The notes: a model not told the origin generated them from the letters alone. Numbered from the stretch's first letter, positions 1 through 9,388 are shown. The stretch is DNA of 39,778 nucleotides from an uncultured Acidobacteriota bacterium (GCA_902826685.1 CADEFT010000005.1:198137-237914); one strand, 5' to 3'. Numbers and translations are program-made.

Positions 1-902
1 AGTTGCGCATGCGAGGTTTCGAGCGCGGTGAAGCGGGTGCGCCAATCGTTGATCTGACCCTCCAGCGCCGCTCGCGCGGCCGTCGCGGCCTTGAGATCCG
101 TATCGCTCTTCTCCGCGGCGGCCTTCAGTTGCGCATGCGATGAATCGAGCGCCGCAAAACGTCCCCGCCAATCCTTCACACCGGCTTCGGCCACGGCCAC
201 CCGCTGTTCGGTCGCCGCCACCTTCCCCTTCATGTCGTCAACGTCGGCCTGCCAGGCCGCTCGCGCGGCTGTCGCCGCCTTGAGATCCGTTTCAAGGCCC
301 CCCTTGGTCTTGTCCCAAGCCTCAGCCTTAGCGGCCCACCCGGCGATGGTACTTTCCAAGCCGGGAATCTTTGCCGCCGTCGCATCCGCCGCGGTCTTCA
401 ACTGCGCGTGGGCCGTTTCCAGCGAAGCGAACTTACCCTGCCAATTCTTCGCCGCCGCTTCCGCCGCCGCGATCTTCGTATTCAGATCGCCCACCTGCAC
501 CTGCAAAGTGGACCGGGCCTCGCCGCACGTCTTCAAGTCCGCTTCCAACTGCACCTTGCTCTTATCCCAAACCGCCGATTTGGCCACCCATCCGGCCAAA
601 GCGGCTTCGAGACCCGGCAGCTTCGACGCCGTCGCATCGAGCGTCGTACGCATCTGGCCGTGCTCGGTTTCGAGGTTGGCGAACTTGGTCCGCCAACTCC
701 CCACCGACGCCTCCGATTCCTTCACCTTTCCGGAAAGCCGTTCCCGCTCGGCATCGGCCAACTCGAGCTTCCGGCCCCATTCCGCCGTCAGATCGCCGAT
801 TCGCGAAGCCGCCGCGAAGTGCCGCAAAAGCCAGCCGACAATGCCGCCAATCAGGGCAGCCACAAACAGACAACCGAAAATATGTTGCAGGACGTAAGTC
901 AC
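1..902 (-). CDS. Membrane-anchored repeat coiled-coil protein, C-terminus cut by window edge
   Basis: I translated this gene from the minus strand; it has no ATG. It starts at GTG 902, three bases after the stop of the OmpA/BON gene, with AAGGA about nine bases upstream, so the two are translationally coupled. An N-terminal hydrophobic segment (about residues 5-25, ending GWLLRHF) is followed by at least 275 residues of alanine-, lysine- and glutamate-rich heptad sequence, a long coiled coil. A unit W-x-x-[KR]-F-x-x-L-[ED]-x-x-H-x-Q recurs with its Trp at residues 70, 154, 245 and 287. The first two copies are 84 residues apart and carry a second shared block, GW-x-AK followed by WDK-x-K. The likely layout is one membrane anchor with a rod in the periplasm or cytoplasm. 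The C-terminal domain is outside the window and no function is assigned. A role in the envelope together with OmpA/BON is inferred from coupling only. Confidence 0.85.
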   Translation of the reverse strand, partial: MTYVLQHIFGCLFVAALIGGIVGWLLRHFAAASRIGDLTAEWGRKLELADAERERLSGKVKESEASVGSWRTKFANLETEHGQMRTTLDATASKLPGLEAALAGWVAKSAVWDKSKVQLEADLKTCGEARSTLQVQVGDLNTKIAAAEAAAKNWQGKFASLETAHAQLKTAADATAAKIPGLESTIAGWAAKAEAWDKTKGGLETDLKAATAARAAWQADVDDMKGKVAATEQRVAVAEAGVKDWRGRFAALDSSHAQLKAAAEKSDTDLKAATAARAALEGQINDWRTRFTALETSHAQ

Positions 903-905
903 GGG

Positions 906-1592
906 TTAGATTCCTTTCACGGCGAACTCAGTGCGGCGATTTCTCCGCATACCTTCCGGCGTGGTGTTCTCGGCGACGGGTTTATCGGGTCCATAGCCGA
1001 CGGCGGTAAACCGCCCAATGTCGATTCCCTGTTTGCCCAGATAGGCAACCACCGACTCCGCCCGCTGCTTGCTCAAGGTGAGGTTCAAGGCTCGCGTGCC
1101 CCGCGGATCGGTGTGGCCGCCGACTTCGATGCGAGCGTCCGGGCAGGCCTTGGCCGCTTCGGCGAGTTTGTTCAGCAGGGGATAGCTGCCGGCCGAGATC
1201 ACGGCGCTGCCGGTTTCGTATTGAATATTTTCCTGCAGCAGACCGCCGAACCGCTGCTGGCAGGTGATCGCTTCCTGCCGCTGCCGGGGCGTCATGGGCG
1301 CCGCTTCCGCCGCCTTCACCACCAGCAGGTTCCGAACTTCCGACACGCCCCAGATGTTATAGGCGTCGCGGGCCGCTTTGAGACGCGCGGCTTCATCCGG
1401 CACCTCGCCGGTCAGCGTGACGATCTGTCCTTCCGGCGAGGCTTTGGCGGCGCCAAGCCCCATGCCGGCCAGCATCGTCTGAGACTGTCCGCCAAGGTCG
1501 GCCTCGATATCGGGCCGGCTTCGATTGGCGCAGAAAAAAGTCAGCAGGCCAAGCGCGATCAGGCCCGCCAGCACTGTCAGCAGATTTTTCAT
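906..1592 (-). CDS. OmpA-family protein with BON domain
   Basis: A 228-residue protein with an N-terminal hydrophobic anchor (LLTVLAGLIALGLL), a BON-like domain (about residues 50-95, with LTGEV and GVSEVRNLLVV) and a C-terminal OmpA peptidoglycan-binding domain (about 120-228). The OmpA domain shows the GGHTDPRG loop with the Asp that contacts diaminopimelate and the conserved RRNRRTEF end. In this family the OmpA domain ties a membrane protein to the cell wall, and BON domains are thought to bind membranes or small ligands. ATG 1592 is chosen because the strong promoter at 1641-1670 puts transcription start near 1634, after the longer TTG start at 1649. The gene is first in a two-gene unit with the coiled-coil gene at 1-902. 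Family assignment is firm; the partner role is inferred. Confidence 0.9.
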   Translation of the reverse strand: MKNLLTVLAGLIALGLLTFFCANRSRPDIEADLGGQSQTMLAGMGLGAAKASPEGQIVTLTGEVPDEAARLKAARDAYNIWGVSEVRNLLVVKAAEAAPMTPRQRQEAITCQQRFGGLLQENIQYETGSAVISAGSYPLLNKLAEAAKACPDARIEVGGHTDPRGTRALNLTLSKQRAESVVAYLGKQGIDIGRFTAVGYGPDKPVAENTTPEGMRRNRRTEFAVKGI

Positions 1593-1640
1593 TAAGGAAT
1601 CTACCCCCGGCCGCCGCAACACGCGCAGCGGCCAGACCGA

Positions 1641-1670
1641 ATTAGACAATCATTTCGTGATGGTTGTCAA
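1641..1670 (-). promoter_or_regulatory. Sigma-70-type promoter for the OmpA/BON operon
   Basis: On the minus strand a perfect -35 TTGACA (1665-1670) is followed by an 18-base spacer and the -10 TCTAAT (1641-1646, 5 of 6 matches). Expected transcription start is near 1634, about 42 bases before ATG 1592. This is the best promoter match in the window. Confidence 0.75.
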
Positions 1671-1698
1671 TATTAGCCTTTGAGGGTAACGGATTCCA

Positions 1699-3198
1699 TT
1701 ACGGATAGGCCACTCCAGCCGGTATACAAGGCCGTTCGCGAAGACCGCGCGCGGGCACGTTTTGGAATTGCCGTTCATCGCAGAGCAACATTTTGCCGCG
1801 ATCATAAGAAAGGACCACATCGAACGCCAGCCGTTCCCCAGGCTGTGCCCATTCGGCCCACAGCGCCGCGCGGCCCACCATCGCATCCCGCTTTAGACAA
1901 TGCAGGTAGACCAGGAAAGTGGTGGCCCAATCGTTTTCCGGAAAAGGATCATCCAGCAACAGAACGCGCGCGCCCGCCGGAAAAGTGGGGCTGAGCGCCT
2001 GCATCTGATCGTAGGCCGTTCGAATCCGCGCGCCTTCGCCCGCCGCCAGCCTGTGATCGAGCGGGCCGTACTTGGAGTGATAGAGAACCAACGCCGCGGG
2101 CAGCACCGCGTAGACGGCGATTGACCGGCTGACCGGTGGCAGGTAACGCACCAGCAGCTTGACGGCCGATGCGAGAAACAGCGCCAGTCCGAAAGCCGGT
2201 ACATAGGCCTGCGCCAATCCGCGCGGCACGATGAAGGCGATGGGAAGAATGCCCACCGCCATCCATACAAAAGCGAGCCGCATCGGCTTGGACCGGCACA
2301 CGACGGGCAGTGCCACCAGTAGCAGCACGAGCACGGCCATCTGATGCGGCCGCGGATCGTAGAACGCCTCCGAGAGCAGGCGGCCCGCACGATCGAGGAA
2401 AACCTCGATTCGCACATCGGGCTCATAGGCTTGTACCTTCGAAAGCGCCGCCGGACCGGTCATCCGCCCCACCAGATAGGCGGTTGTGAGGAACGCTCCC
2501 AACATCGGCATCCGGCCTTCGCGCCACAGCCAGTTGAAGCGGCGCGGCCGGTTCCAAAGCATCTCATGCCAAAGCATCACCACCGGCAGACTGACGGCGA
2601 TCTCTTTCGAACCGAGACTCAGGATATAGAGCGCCGACCACACAGCCATTTGCGCGGGCCCGGGCAGACCGTGGCGGCGCACCCGCAAATAGTAAGCCAT
2701 GGCCGCGGCATAGAAGAAGAAACAAAGCACGTCGTAACAGAATCCCGTGCTCAGATACAACGGCCACTGCGCGCCGTGATAACTGAACAGCAGCGTGACG
2801 AGGAAGGCCATGCGTCTCGACCTCATGAGCCGGAACGCGATCTGCCAGGCGAGCCACAGATTCGCCATCATCACCGCGTAACAGGCGATGCGATAGGGCA
2901 GGGAGTGGAACCCGAACGCGTCGAACAGGACGCGATAGAACAGGCTGCCCACCGGCCTGTAGGTGGCGCCCTGGCGGAAAAACAGCGCCGTGTCGCGGAC
3001 ATGCTCGGCCACCGTGGGCCGCCACGATACGGTGAGGTTCATCAAATCGTCGTGCGTGAATTCGGCCAGCAGGCCGCTTACCGCGAAATAGTAGAAGTAG
3101 AAAACGACGCCCGCGCCGGCGGCGAGCGTCGAAAGCGAACGGGAAAGCGGACGGGCGGCGACGACGGGCCGCGCCGCCGCACACGTAGAGTGCGACAC
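1699..3198 (-). CDS. Polytopic membrane protein, GT-C glycosyltransferase-like
   Basis: A 499-residue protein with about ten hydrophobic segments and a roughly 120-residue polar C-terminal tail. After the first membrane segment there is an acidic loop reading EFTHDDLMNL, the position where GT-C fold glycosyltransferases (PMT, ArnT and similar) carry their catalytic acidic pair. This, with the overall topology, suggests transfer of sugars from a lipid-linked donor outside the membrane. I cannot place it in a named family. The start is GTG 3198, the first start after an in-frame stop; AAAGGA lies upstream at a long spacing. It lies 109 bases downstream of a family 2 glycosyltransferase on the same strand, which supports a role in surface glycan assembly. 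It could instead be a general lineage-specific membrane protein. Confidence 0.8.
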   Translation of the reverse strand: MSHSTCAAARPVVAARPLSRSLSTLAAGAGVVFYFYYFAVSGLLAEFTHDDLMNLTVSWRPTVAEHVRDTALFFRQGATYRPVGSLFYRVLFDAFGFHSLPYRIACYAVMMANLWLAWQIAFRLMRSRRMAFLVTLLFSYHGAQWPLYLSTGFCYDVLCFFFYAAAMAYYLRVRRHGLPGPAQMAVWSALYILSLGSKEIAVSLPVVMLWHEMLWNRPRRFNWLWREGRMPMLGAFLTTAYLVGRMTGPAALSKVQAYEPDVRIEVFLDRAGRLLSEAFYDPRPHQMAVLVLLLVALPVVCRSKPMRLAFVWMAVGILPIAFIVPRGLAQAYVPAFGLALFLASAVKLLVRYLPPVSRSIAVYAVLPAALVLYHSKYGPLDHRLAAGEGARIRTAYDQMQALSPTFPAGARVLLLDDPFPENDWATTFLVYLHCLKRDAMVGRAALWAEWAQPGERLAFDVVLSYDRGKMLLCDERQFQNVPARGLRERPCIPAGVAYP

Positions 3199-3307
3199 GC
3201 CTGGTGGTTTCCTTTGCTGTTGTTAGTCGAAAGGGACGCGGGCCGCACACACTTCGAGCCTGGAGGCCATTCGGGGGAAGGCATCCGGGAGGAAAATTTC
3301 TAACGCT

Positions 3308-4366
3308 TTAGCCGACCGAAGTCGTGGTTCTCAGCACCAGTTCGGGTACAGGTTCTGAGACCGGGGTGGGACTGAACCAGCGGACGAGGCTTTCGTCCGC
3401 CACTCTGCGGCGTCTCATGATTTCGCGCCGCTTCGACAAACTCTTGGGCAGATGGCGCAGCAGGTGCCAGAAGGCTGGCAGGGAACGCTGTTCGAGCAGC
3501 ACGCAGCCGCCGATCACCGCCAGATCGCGCGCCAGGGCGGGGAAGAAGCAGTGCCGGAACGGACCGCCGGTGACGTTCTTCACACGCATCAAAAACCGGT
3601 TCTTGACCGAGTGCATGTTGAGATTGGCGGGCACCGCCGACCGGCTTCCCGGAATCACCGAGCGCACGTGATAGGCCAGCGCTTCCGGCTCATACAGACA
3701 ACGCCATCCAAGCAACTGGGCCCGCCAGGCGACATCGGCGTCTTCCCGGTAGGCGAAAAAATCGGGATCGAAGAAACCGTCGGAAAGAGCGGCGTCTTCG
3801 ATCATGCGCCGCCGGTACAAAGCCGCGGCGGCGGTGGCGCCAAAAACATATTCCCGATGGGCAAAGCGGCCGTCGTCGGGCTCATGCCAACCACGATCAA
3901 AATGCCGCATGGCCGGTGTGAAGTAAATGCCTGCCGAATCGATTCGTCGGTCCTGGTAAGGAGAAAACCCGGGACCGATGGCCAACAGTTTTCCACACAC
4001 CGAGCCAATGCGGCTGTCCGCATCTCCAGCTTCCGAGAGACGCCGAAGGAAGCCGGGGAGCAGGAGGACGTCTGGATTTAACGTGAGAACCCAATCGGAA
4101 TCAGAGAGCGCAATCGCCTGGTTCTGCGCCGCGGCGAACCCCACATTTTTCCCGTTCTGTACTATGCGTACCCTGGGGTCCGCGATGCTCGCCAGACACG
4201 CGGTGGTGCCGTCGCTTGACGCATTGTCGATTATCACCACATCGAGCCGGATTCCCTCTTGCGCCAGTACCGTCTCCAGGCAGCGCGCGATGTAGCGGCG
4301 GCTGTTATAGGTGACGATCGTGACGCAAATCGAGGCCGTGGGCATGGAGGATGCTCTGTCCGTCAC
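3308..4366 (-). CDS. Glycosyltransferase family 2 (rhamnosyltransferase-like)
   Basis: A 352-residue GT-A fold enzyme. The N-terminus has the nucleotide-binding strand VTIVTYNS, then VVIIDNASSDGT, then KNVGFAAAQN, and the metal-binding motif as LNPDV (Asp99), the arrangement seen in bacterial rhamnosyltransferases of the WbbL type. The later region has FFAYREDADVAWRAQLLGW, with the ED pair where the catalytic base normally sits. It probably adds a sugar from a nucleotide donor to a cell-surface polysaccharide or lipid carrier at the inner face of the membrane. The start is GTG 4366; ATG 4345 is an alternative, and neither has a clear ribosome site. The sugar cannot be read from the sequence. 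Confidence 0.88.
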   Translation of the reverse strand: MTDRASSMPTASICVTIVTYNSRRYIARCLETVLAQEGIRLDVVIIDNASSDGTTACLASIADPRVRIVQNGKNVGFAAAQNQAIALSDSDWVLTLNPDVLLLPGFLRRLSEAGDADSRIGSVCGKLLAIGPGFSPYQDRRIDSAGIYFTPAMRHFDRGWHEPDDGRFAHREYVFGATAAAALYRRRMIEDAALSDGFFDPDFFAYREDADVAWRAQLLGWRCLYEPEALAYHVRSVIPGSRSAVPANLNMHSVKNRFLMRVKNVTGGPFRHCFFPALARDLAVIGGCVLLEQRSLPAFWHLLRHLPKSLSKRREIMRRRRVADESLVRWFSPTPVSEPVPELVLRTTTSVG

Positions 4367-4417
4367 TTGCTAAGACCGGAAAGCGGGGCAATCCACTACA
4401 CCAGCGGCAAAATAAAT

Positions 4418-5791
4418 CTATAGCGCCAGCGGGTCGCCGGTGCGCTTCTGCCAGCCCATCAGCTTCGCGCTCAACTCGCGGATCTTGGCGGCGTGCGCCG
4501 GGTGGCGCGAAACATCGTTTCTCTCCCACGGATCCTTGGCCAGATGGAACAACTGCAAGGTTTCCTTGCCGTTAAGCGTGTACCGGATCAGCTTCCAATC
4601 CCGTGTCCGGATGGCGCGCTGGAAATGGCGGTAGGCGTGGAAGGTGGAATCGCGCAAGGGGCCCGAGGGATCGTCGAACAGCGGCTTGAGGCTGAGTCCA
4701 TCGACGGTCCCAGGCACCGGCAAGCCCGCCAGTTCGCAGACGGTGGGGAACAGATCGTATAGATAGGCCAAAGCGCCGGTGCGCTTATCCTTCGGAACGT
4801 CCGGCCCGGAAACGATCAGCGGTACGCGGACGCTATGGTCGTAGACATTCTGCTTGCCGAACAGGCCGTGTTGTCCCACCGCCAGGCCGTTGTCGCCGGC
4901 GAAAATAATGTAGGTGTCATTGGCAAAGGGGCTGCGATCCACCGCGTCGAGTACGCGCCCGATCTGCGCGTCCACTTCCGACACCATGGCGTAGTAATCG
5001 GCCAGGTGGCGGCGCACCACTTCAGGCGTTCGCGGAAAAGGCGCGAGCAGTTCATCCCGGACCTTCAACTCGCCGTTATCGAACGGATGCTGGGGGAGAA
5101 AATTGGGCGGCAGCTTCAGCCGTGCCGGATCGTACAACGACGCGAACTTCGACGGCGCCGTGCGCGGGTCGTGCGGCGACGTATAGGCGCAATAAAGCAG
5201 GAACGGCTGCCCGGCCTTCTGCTTTTCGAGGAACCCCAGCGCCGCGTCGGTAAACAGCTCGCTTGAAAATTTGCCGCCCTTCTGGGCGCGCTCTTTCGGG
5301 TAGGCGCCGGTAGGGTCGAACTCCTGCACCGGAGTCGCTTCCTGATCCGACATACCTCCAAAGAAAATGCCGGCGCCGCCGGTAAAGCAACGCGCGTGCA
5401 GACGGGGCCCGTTGTGCCACTTGCCGGTATGAAACGTGGAATAGCCATTCTGTTTCAGATATTCGGGCATCAGGTGGAACTCAAGCGGCGGCGTGTTGTC
5501 GCCCGGCGTCGCTCCGGTATTGCGCGCGGCATGGAACAGGGATTGCCCGGTCATCAGCATGGCGCGGCTCGGCACACAGACCGCGCCCTGCGTGCCGCCC
5601 ATGATCGAGGCCTGCGTGAAGGCGAGGCCGCGGCGCGCCAGCCGGTCCATGTGGGGCGTGCGGATGTCGGGATTGCCCAGCGCGCCGATGGTATCGAACC
5701 GCTGGTCGTCGGTGAACAGGACGATGAAGTTGGGCTTTCGTGCGCGTTGGAGCGCGGCGGGCGAGAGCAGCATCTGCCGGCGGGAGATCAT
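4418..5791 (-). CDS. Sulfatase (formylglycine type)
   Basis: A 457-residue alkaline-phosphatase-superfamily sulfatase. The modified-cysteine motif C-x-P-x-R is present as CVPSR (Cys72), to be converted to formylglycine by a maturase encoded elsewhere. The metal site LFTDDQ (Asp28, Asp29), TGKWHNG and IFAGDNGLAVGQHG are all intact, so the enzyme should be active. The N-terminus MISRRQMLL resembles a short twin-arginine signal, consistent with export. ATG 5791 is preferred to the TTG at 5800. The gene begins 21 bases after the stop of the hybrid histidine kinase, so the two are probably cotranscribed. Sulfatases of this type desulfate polysaccharides, glycosaminoglycans, mucins or choline sulfate; the substrate cannot be told from the sequence. 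Confidence 0.92.
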   Translation of the reverse strand: MISRRQMLLSPAALQRARKPNFIVLFTDDQRFDTIGALGNPDIRTPHMDRLARRGLAFTQASIMGGTQGAVCVPSRAMLMTGQSLFHAARNTGATPGDNTPPLEFHLMPEYLKQNGYSTFHTGKWHNGPRLHARCFTGGAGIFFGGMSDQEATPVQEFDPTGAYPKERAQKGGKFSSELFTDAALGFLEKQKAGQPFLLYCAYTSPHDPRTAPSKFASLYDPARLKLPPNFLPQHPFDNGELKVRDELLAPFPRTPEVVRRHLADYYAMVSEVDAQIGRVLDAVDRSPFANDTYIIFAGDNGLAVGQHGLFGKQNVYDHSVRVPLIVSGPDVPKDKRTGALAYLYDLFPTVCELAGLPVPGTVDGLSLKPLFDDPSGPLRDSTFHAYRHFQRAIRTRDWKLIRYTLNGKETLQLFHLAKDPWERNDVSRHPAHAAKIRELSAKLMGWQKRTGDPLAL

Positions 5792-5812
5792 TCTCAGCAA
5801 TGCTAGCGTTTT

Positions 5813-8800
5813 TCAGGCGCCGGCGGCCATCTCACGGTCCATGGTGCCGCGATCGAGCACCTGGCGGACCTTTCGCGCCAGCCCGGCCAGTGCGAACGGC
5901 TTGGCCAGGAAATCGCGGCCCGTTTCGGCCAGGTGAGAGTGGAACGATGCATCTTCGGTGTAGCCCGAAATGTAGAGGATACGCGCGCCCGGCCGGCGCT
6001 CGGCAAGCCGGTCGGCCAGTTCGCGGCCGCCCATCAGCGGCATCACGACATCGGCGATCACCAGGTCGGAGTTCCAGCCGCCCGCCTCCAGGGCGCGCAA
6101 AGCTTCCTCTCCATTTGCCGCCGCTGTTACCTGGTAGCCGTGCGCGCGCAGAGTGTGAACGATGAGTTCGCGCACCCGGTCTTCATCCTCGGCCACCAGG
6201 ATACGCTCGTCGCCGACGGCCCAGGGTCCGAAAACCTCCTGCGGCAGTTGCTCCACTTTCCCTTCGACCAGCGGGAACACGACCTCGAAGCGGGCTCCTT
6301 TGCCGGGCTCGCTTTTCACGCGAATGTCGCCGCCCGCCTGCCGCGTGATGCCGTAGCAGATGGCGAGCCCCAGGCCCGTGCCGCCGGCGTCGCGCTTGGT
6401 GGTGAAAAACGGTTCGAAGATGCGATCCATGGTGGCCTGGTCCATGCCCATGCCCGTGTCGGTGACGCTCACCGAGGCGGAATCTTCGTTTGCGTGCGTC
6501 TCGATGGTGAGCTTTCCACCGCGCGGCATGGCGTCGCGCGCGTTGATCACCAGGTTCAACAGAATCTGTTCAAACTGGCCGGGATCCACCTTCACCGGGC
6601 CGAGATCGGCGGCCATGATCATCACCAGTTCCACGTCTTCGCCCACCAGGCGCCGCAGAATCCGCCCGAGCCCGGTGATGATGGTGTTCACGTCCACCAC
6701 CTTCGGCTCCACGATCTGCCGCCGCGCGAAGGTCAGCAACTGGCGCGTCAGATCGGCCGCGCGCCGCGTCGCCTGCTCGATCTCGTCCAGATGCGCGGCC
6801 TGCTCGGCGTCGAGCGTTTCGGACAGCTTGGCCAGTTCCAGGTTGGCGAAGATCACGGTGAGCAGGTTGTTGAAATCGTGCGCCACGCCGCCGGCCAGCC
6901 GGTCGACCGACTCCATCTTCTGCGCGTGTATCAACTGCTGTTCGACGTCGGCGCGCTGGCGGATTTCCCCTTCCAGCCGCACACGGACCTGTTCGAGGTC
7001 CTGCTCCCGCGCCAGGGCCGCGGCCGCCGACATCCGCTCGCTGCGAAGCGCCATCTGCAATTGATCGGTGCGCTGCAGCACCTCGGCTTCCAGCCGCTCG
7101 TTTTGCTGGCGGACGCGCCGCGCCCGGAAGTGTGCGATCTGCGCGCCGATCAAGGCCAGCAGTACCGCCGTCAAGGCCAGAAACCAGCCGGTGCGGTAAA
7201 AAGGCGCGTCCACGTTTATCGTCGCCAGCCGCTTGGGCTGGCCTGGCTCGCCGCCGAATGGCGAGATGCGAACCAGAAAGTGGTACCGGCCCGGCGGAAG
7301 ATTGGTATAACTGGCCGGCTGGCCGTCCCGCGCCGCCTGCCAGGCGGGTTCAAATCCCGCCAACTGGTAGTGCAGCAGATGAGGCGACCACACCATCGGA
7401 ACCGAGAAGTGAAAAGCGACCCGGCTTTCGGAGGCGCGCAACGAGACTTCATTCCTGGCGCCGGGCGTCACGGGAGCGCCTCTGACTTGCACCGAGTCGA
7501 GAACCGGTTCGAAACTCGGCTGCCATGAAAAGTCGAAGGCAGGGTTCACCTGCACCACGCCCGCCGCCGAGGGAAGCAGGATGGAGCCGTCCCGTGCCAG
7601 AAAGCCACCCGTGCCGGCGCTGAAATCGCGTGTGCGAAGCCCGGCCGACTCGTCGAAATGCTGGAACCAGGCCTTGTCGCGCTTTCCTTCGGCCACTTCC
7701 TCCAACTGCGGCCGGCTGACGCGGCGCAATCCCGAACTCGAGGTCAGCCAAAGGTGGCTCCGTTGGTCTTCGACGATCGCCAGCACGTCGTCCGGATCCT
7801 CCGATTCCCGCGTGCGGTAGGTGGTGACTTTTCCTCCGGCAAGCCGGTGCAAACCGGAACTCGCTTTGCCGATCCAGATGGCTCCCTGCCGGTCCTGATA
7901 GATCGATTGGAGCGAATCCCGGCCGAGGTTGAACTCTTCGGTCTTGCCCGCGCGATAGCGGATCGCCGAGCCCGATTCACAAAGAACCCACAACGCGCCG
8001 TCGCGCGCTTTGAACAGCCCCCGGGAGACGGAGCACACGCCCGCTACCGGCGCCACCGACGGCTTGGCCGCTTTCCAGTCGAGAATGCCAGTCTGGCCGC
8101 CGCCGATCCAAACTTGCCCGTCCTCATCGGTTGCCATGGCGCGCGGCCGCGCGGCGACGCGAATCTCGTGGGCCACCCGGCCGTCGCGCACACGCACGAT
8201 GGCGTTGTCGAAACAGATCCAAAGGCTGCCATCGGCCGCCTCCATCAGGCATCGTCCGCGGCCTGGATCGGATAGTTTCAAGTCGAGCGCCGACCAGGTC
8301 CCCTTCATCAGGCGGAAGGGCCCGGACTGCGCATTCGCCCAAACGGTTCCCCGGCTGTCTTCGAGCACGGCCGATACCACGCCGCCAGTCAGCCCTTCGG
8401 GAGCGCCATGGGTGACCACCGGCGAATCGCGCACGGTGGCGATGCCGTCGAAATTCAACCCAAACCACAGCGTGCCCTCGCGGTCTTCCCAGATCCAGTA
8501 GCCCGGCGCATCGGAGGAGGGGCGTGTCGCCGGGACTCCATCCTTTTCGGTGAACACGTCGATGCGGCCGCCCGCTACACGCGCAATGCCGTCGCCGCTC
8601 AGGTGCAGCCAAAGACTGCCGTGCCGGTCCATGTGGAGGCCCGCGATGCGCAGGCTCCGGCTCATGCGCAGCCGTTCCACCGGTTCGACCGCCGTGACCG
8701 AGCCGCCCCGGATCTCGATCACGCGGGAGCGCTCGACCACGGCGTAGATGGCACCGTCGAGTCCCTCGGCAAGCGAGGTGATGGAGGTCCGCCACGGCTG

Positions 8801-9388
8801 TTCGGCGATCTCCACCACGCCGTTTCGCACCTTGGCGATCCCATAACGCGCGCCGATCCAAAGAACGCCGTCCCGCGCCGCCAGCAGAGCGATCGGCCGT
8901 CCGAGCGCCGCCGGCAGCGGCACCGGATGAAAGCCGGCGCCTTGCCTGTAGACCAGCTCGCCCGACCGCAACAGCCACAACCGGCCGTCGCCGGTCCGGG
9001 CCGCCGCGCGCACGGTTCCCCCGGCCACCGGTGCCGTCAGCGTCCGGATATGGGTACGGTCTTGGATTTCGATCAGGCCGCCGTTTGCTCCCGCCAAGAG
9101 AACCCGGTCACCGGCCGGGACGAAGTAACCGGGAGAAAGCCGCTCCGAGAAAAAGGGGCCTGGCTGCGTCCACTGCCGGCCGTCGAAAACGGCCACCAGG
9201 CCGTCCAGCGAAGCCGCCCATACCGCCCCGTCCGGCGATTGCGCGATCGAGGCGATCTGATTCTGCGGCAACCCATTGACGGCATTCCAATGAGTGACGA
9301 TGTACTGGCGCAGGGTTCTCGCTGGATCCAGCGCAAAAACCGGCGCGCAGACGCAAATTGGCCAGAGGACTCCAAATAGTCGGCGCAA
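5813..9388 (-). CDS. Hybrid sensor histidine kinase with beta-propeller sensor and receiver domain
   Basis: A 1191-residue one-protein signalling chain. A signal peptide is followed by a two-component-regulator propeller region (to about residue 640) built of repeats of the type DG-x-LW-x-G. Then come a Y_Y_Y immunoglobulin-like domain (about 650-725), one membrane segment (733-755), a coiled coil, a HisKA domain with phospho-acceptor His837 in GGVAHDFNN, an HATPase domain with ELVMI and GTGLGLAIC motifs, and a C-terminal receiver with Asp1113 in VIADVVMP. This is the plan of the polysaccharide-sensing hybrid kinases of Bacteroidetes but without their AraC output domain, so the final output is elsewhere. 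The start is TTG 9388, which gives a good signal peptide; I see no better start. A sulfatase follows 21 bases downstream. Confidence 0.93.
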   Translation of the reverse strand: MRRLFGVLWPICVCAPVFALDPARTLRQYIVTHWNAVNGLPQNQIASIAQSPDGAVWAASLDGLVAVFDGRQWTQPGPFFSERLSPGYFVPAGDRVLLAGANGGLIEIQDRTHIRTLTAPVAGGTVRAAARTGDGRLWLLRSGELVYRQGAGFHPVPLPAALGRPIALLAARDGVLWIGARYGIAKVRNGVVEIAEQPWRTSITSLAEGLDGAIYAVVERSRVIEIRGGSVTAVEPVERLRMSRSLRIAGLHMDRHGSLWLHLSGDGIARVAGGRIDVFTEKDGVPATRPSSDAPGYWIWEDREGTLWFGLNFDGIATVRDSPVVTHGAPEGLTGGVVSAVLEDSRGTVWANAQSGPFRLMKGTWSALDLKLSDPGRGRCLMEAADGSLWICFDNAIVRVRDGRVAHEIRVAARPRAMATDEDGQVWIGGGQTGILDWKAAKPSVAPVAGVCSVSRGLFKARDGALWVLCESGSAIRYRAGKTEEFNLGRDSLQSIYQDRQGAIWIGKASSGLHRLAGGKVTTYRTRESEDPDDVLAIVEDQRSHLWLTSSSGLRRVSRPQLEEVAEGKRDKAWFQHFDESAGLRTRDFSAGTGGFLARDGSILLPSAAGVVQVNPAFDFSWQPSFEPVLDSVQVRGAPVTPGARNEVSLRASESRVAFHFSVPMVWSPHLLHYQLAGFEPAWQAARDGQPASYTNLPPGRYHFLVRISPFGGEPGQPKRLATINVDAPFYRTGWFLALTAVLLALIGAQIAHFRARRVRQQNERLEAEVLQRTDQLQMALRSERMSAAAALAREQDLEQVRVRLEGEIRQRADVEQQLIHAQKMESVDRLAGGVAHDFNNLLTVIFANLELAKLSETLDAEQAAHLDEIEQATRRAADLTRQLLTFARRQIVEPKVVDVNTIITGLGRILRRLVGEDVELVMIMAADLGPVKVDPGQFEQILLNLVINARDAMPRGGKLTIETHANEDSASVSVTDTGMGMDQATMDRIFEPFFTTKRDAGGTGLGLAICYGITRQAGGDIRVKSEPGKGARFEVVFPLVEGKVEQLPQEVFGPWAVGDERILVAEDEDRVRELIVHTLRAHGYQVTAAANGEEALRALEAGGWNSDLVIADVVMPLMGGRELADRLAERRPGARILYISGYTEDASFHSHLAETGRDFLAKPFALAGLARKVRQVLDRGTMDREMAAGA

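Noticed and set aside
91..897. Plus-strand open frames over the left edge
   Set aside because: Antisense of the GTG-start coiled-coil gene; the minus strand gives an anchor and regular heptads, the plus strand gives composition-driven sequence.
906..1649. Longer version of the OmpA/BON protein starting at TTG 1649
   Set aside because: The start lies upstream of the expected transcription start of the promoter at 1641-1670, and the extra 19 residues would precede the signal/anchor.
7345..7372. A GGTTCAAATCCC string resembling a tRNA T-arm
   Set aside because: It lies inside the Y_Y_Y domain of the histidine kinase, codes for conserved LAGFEP, and no acceptor or anticodon arms are present.
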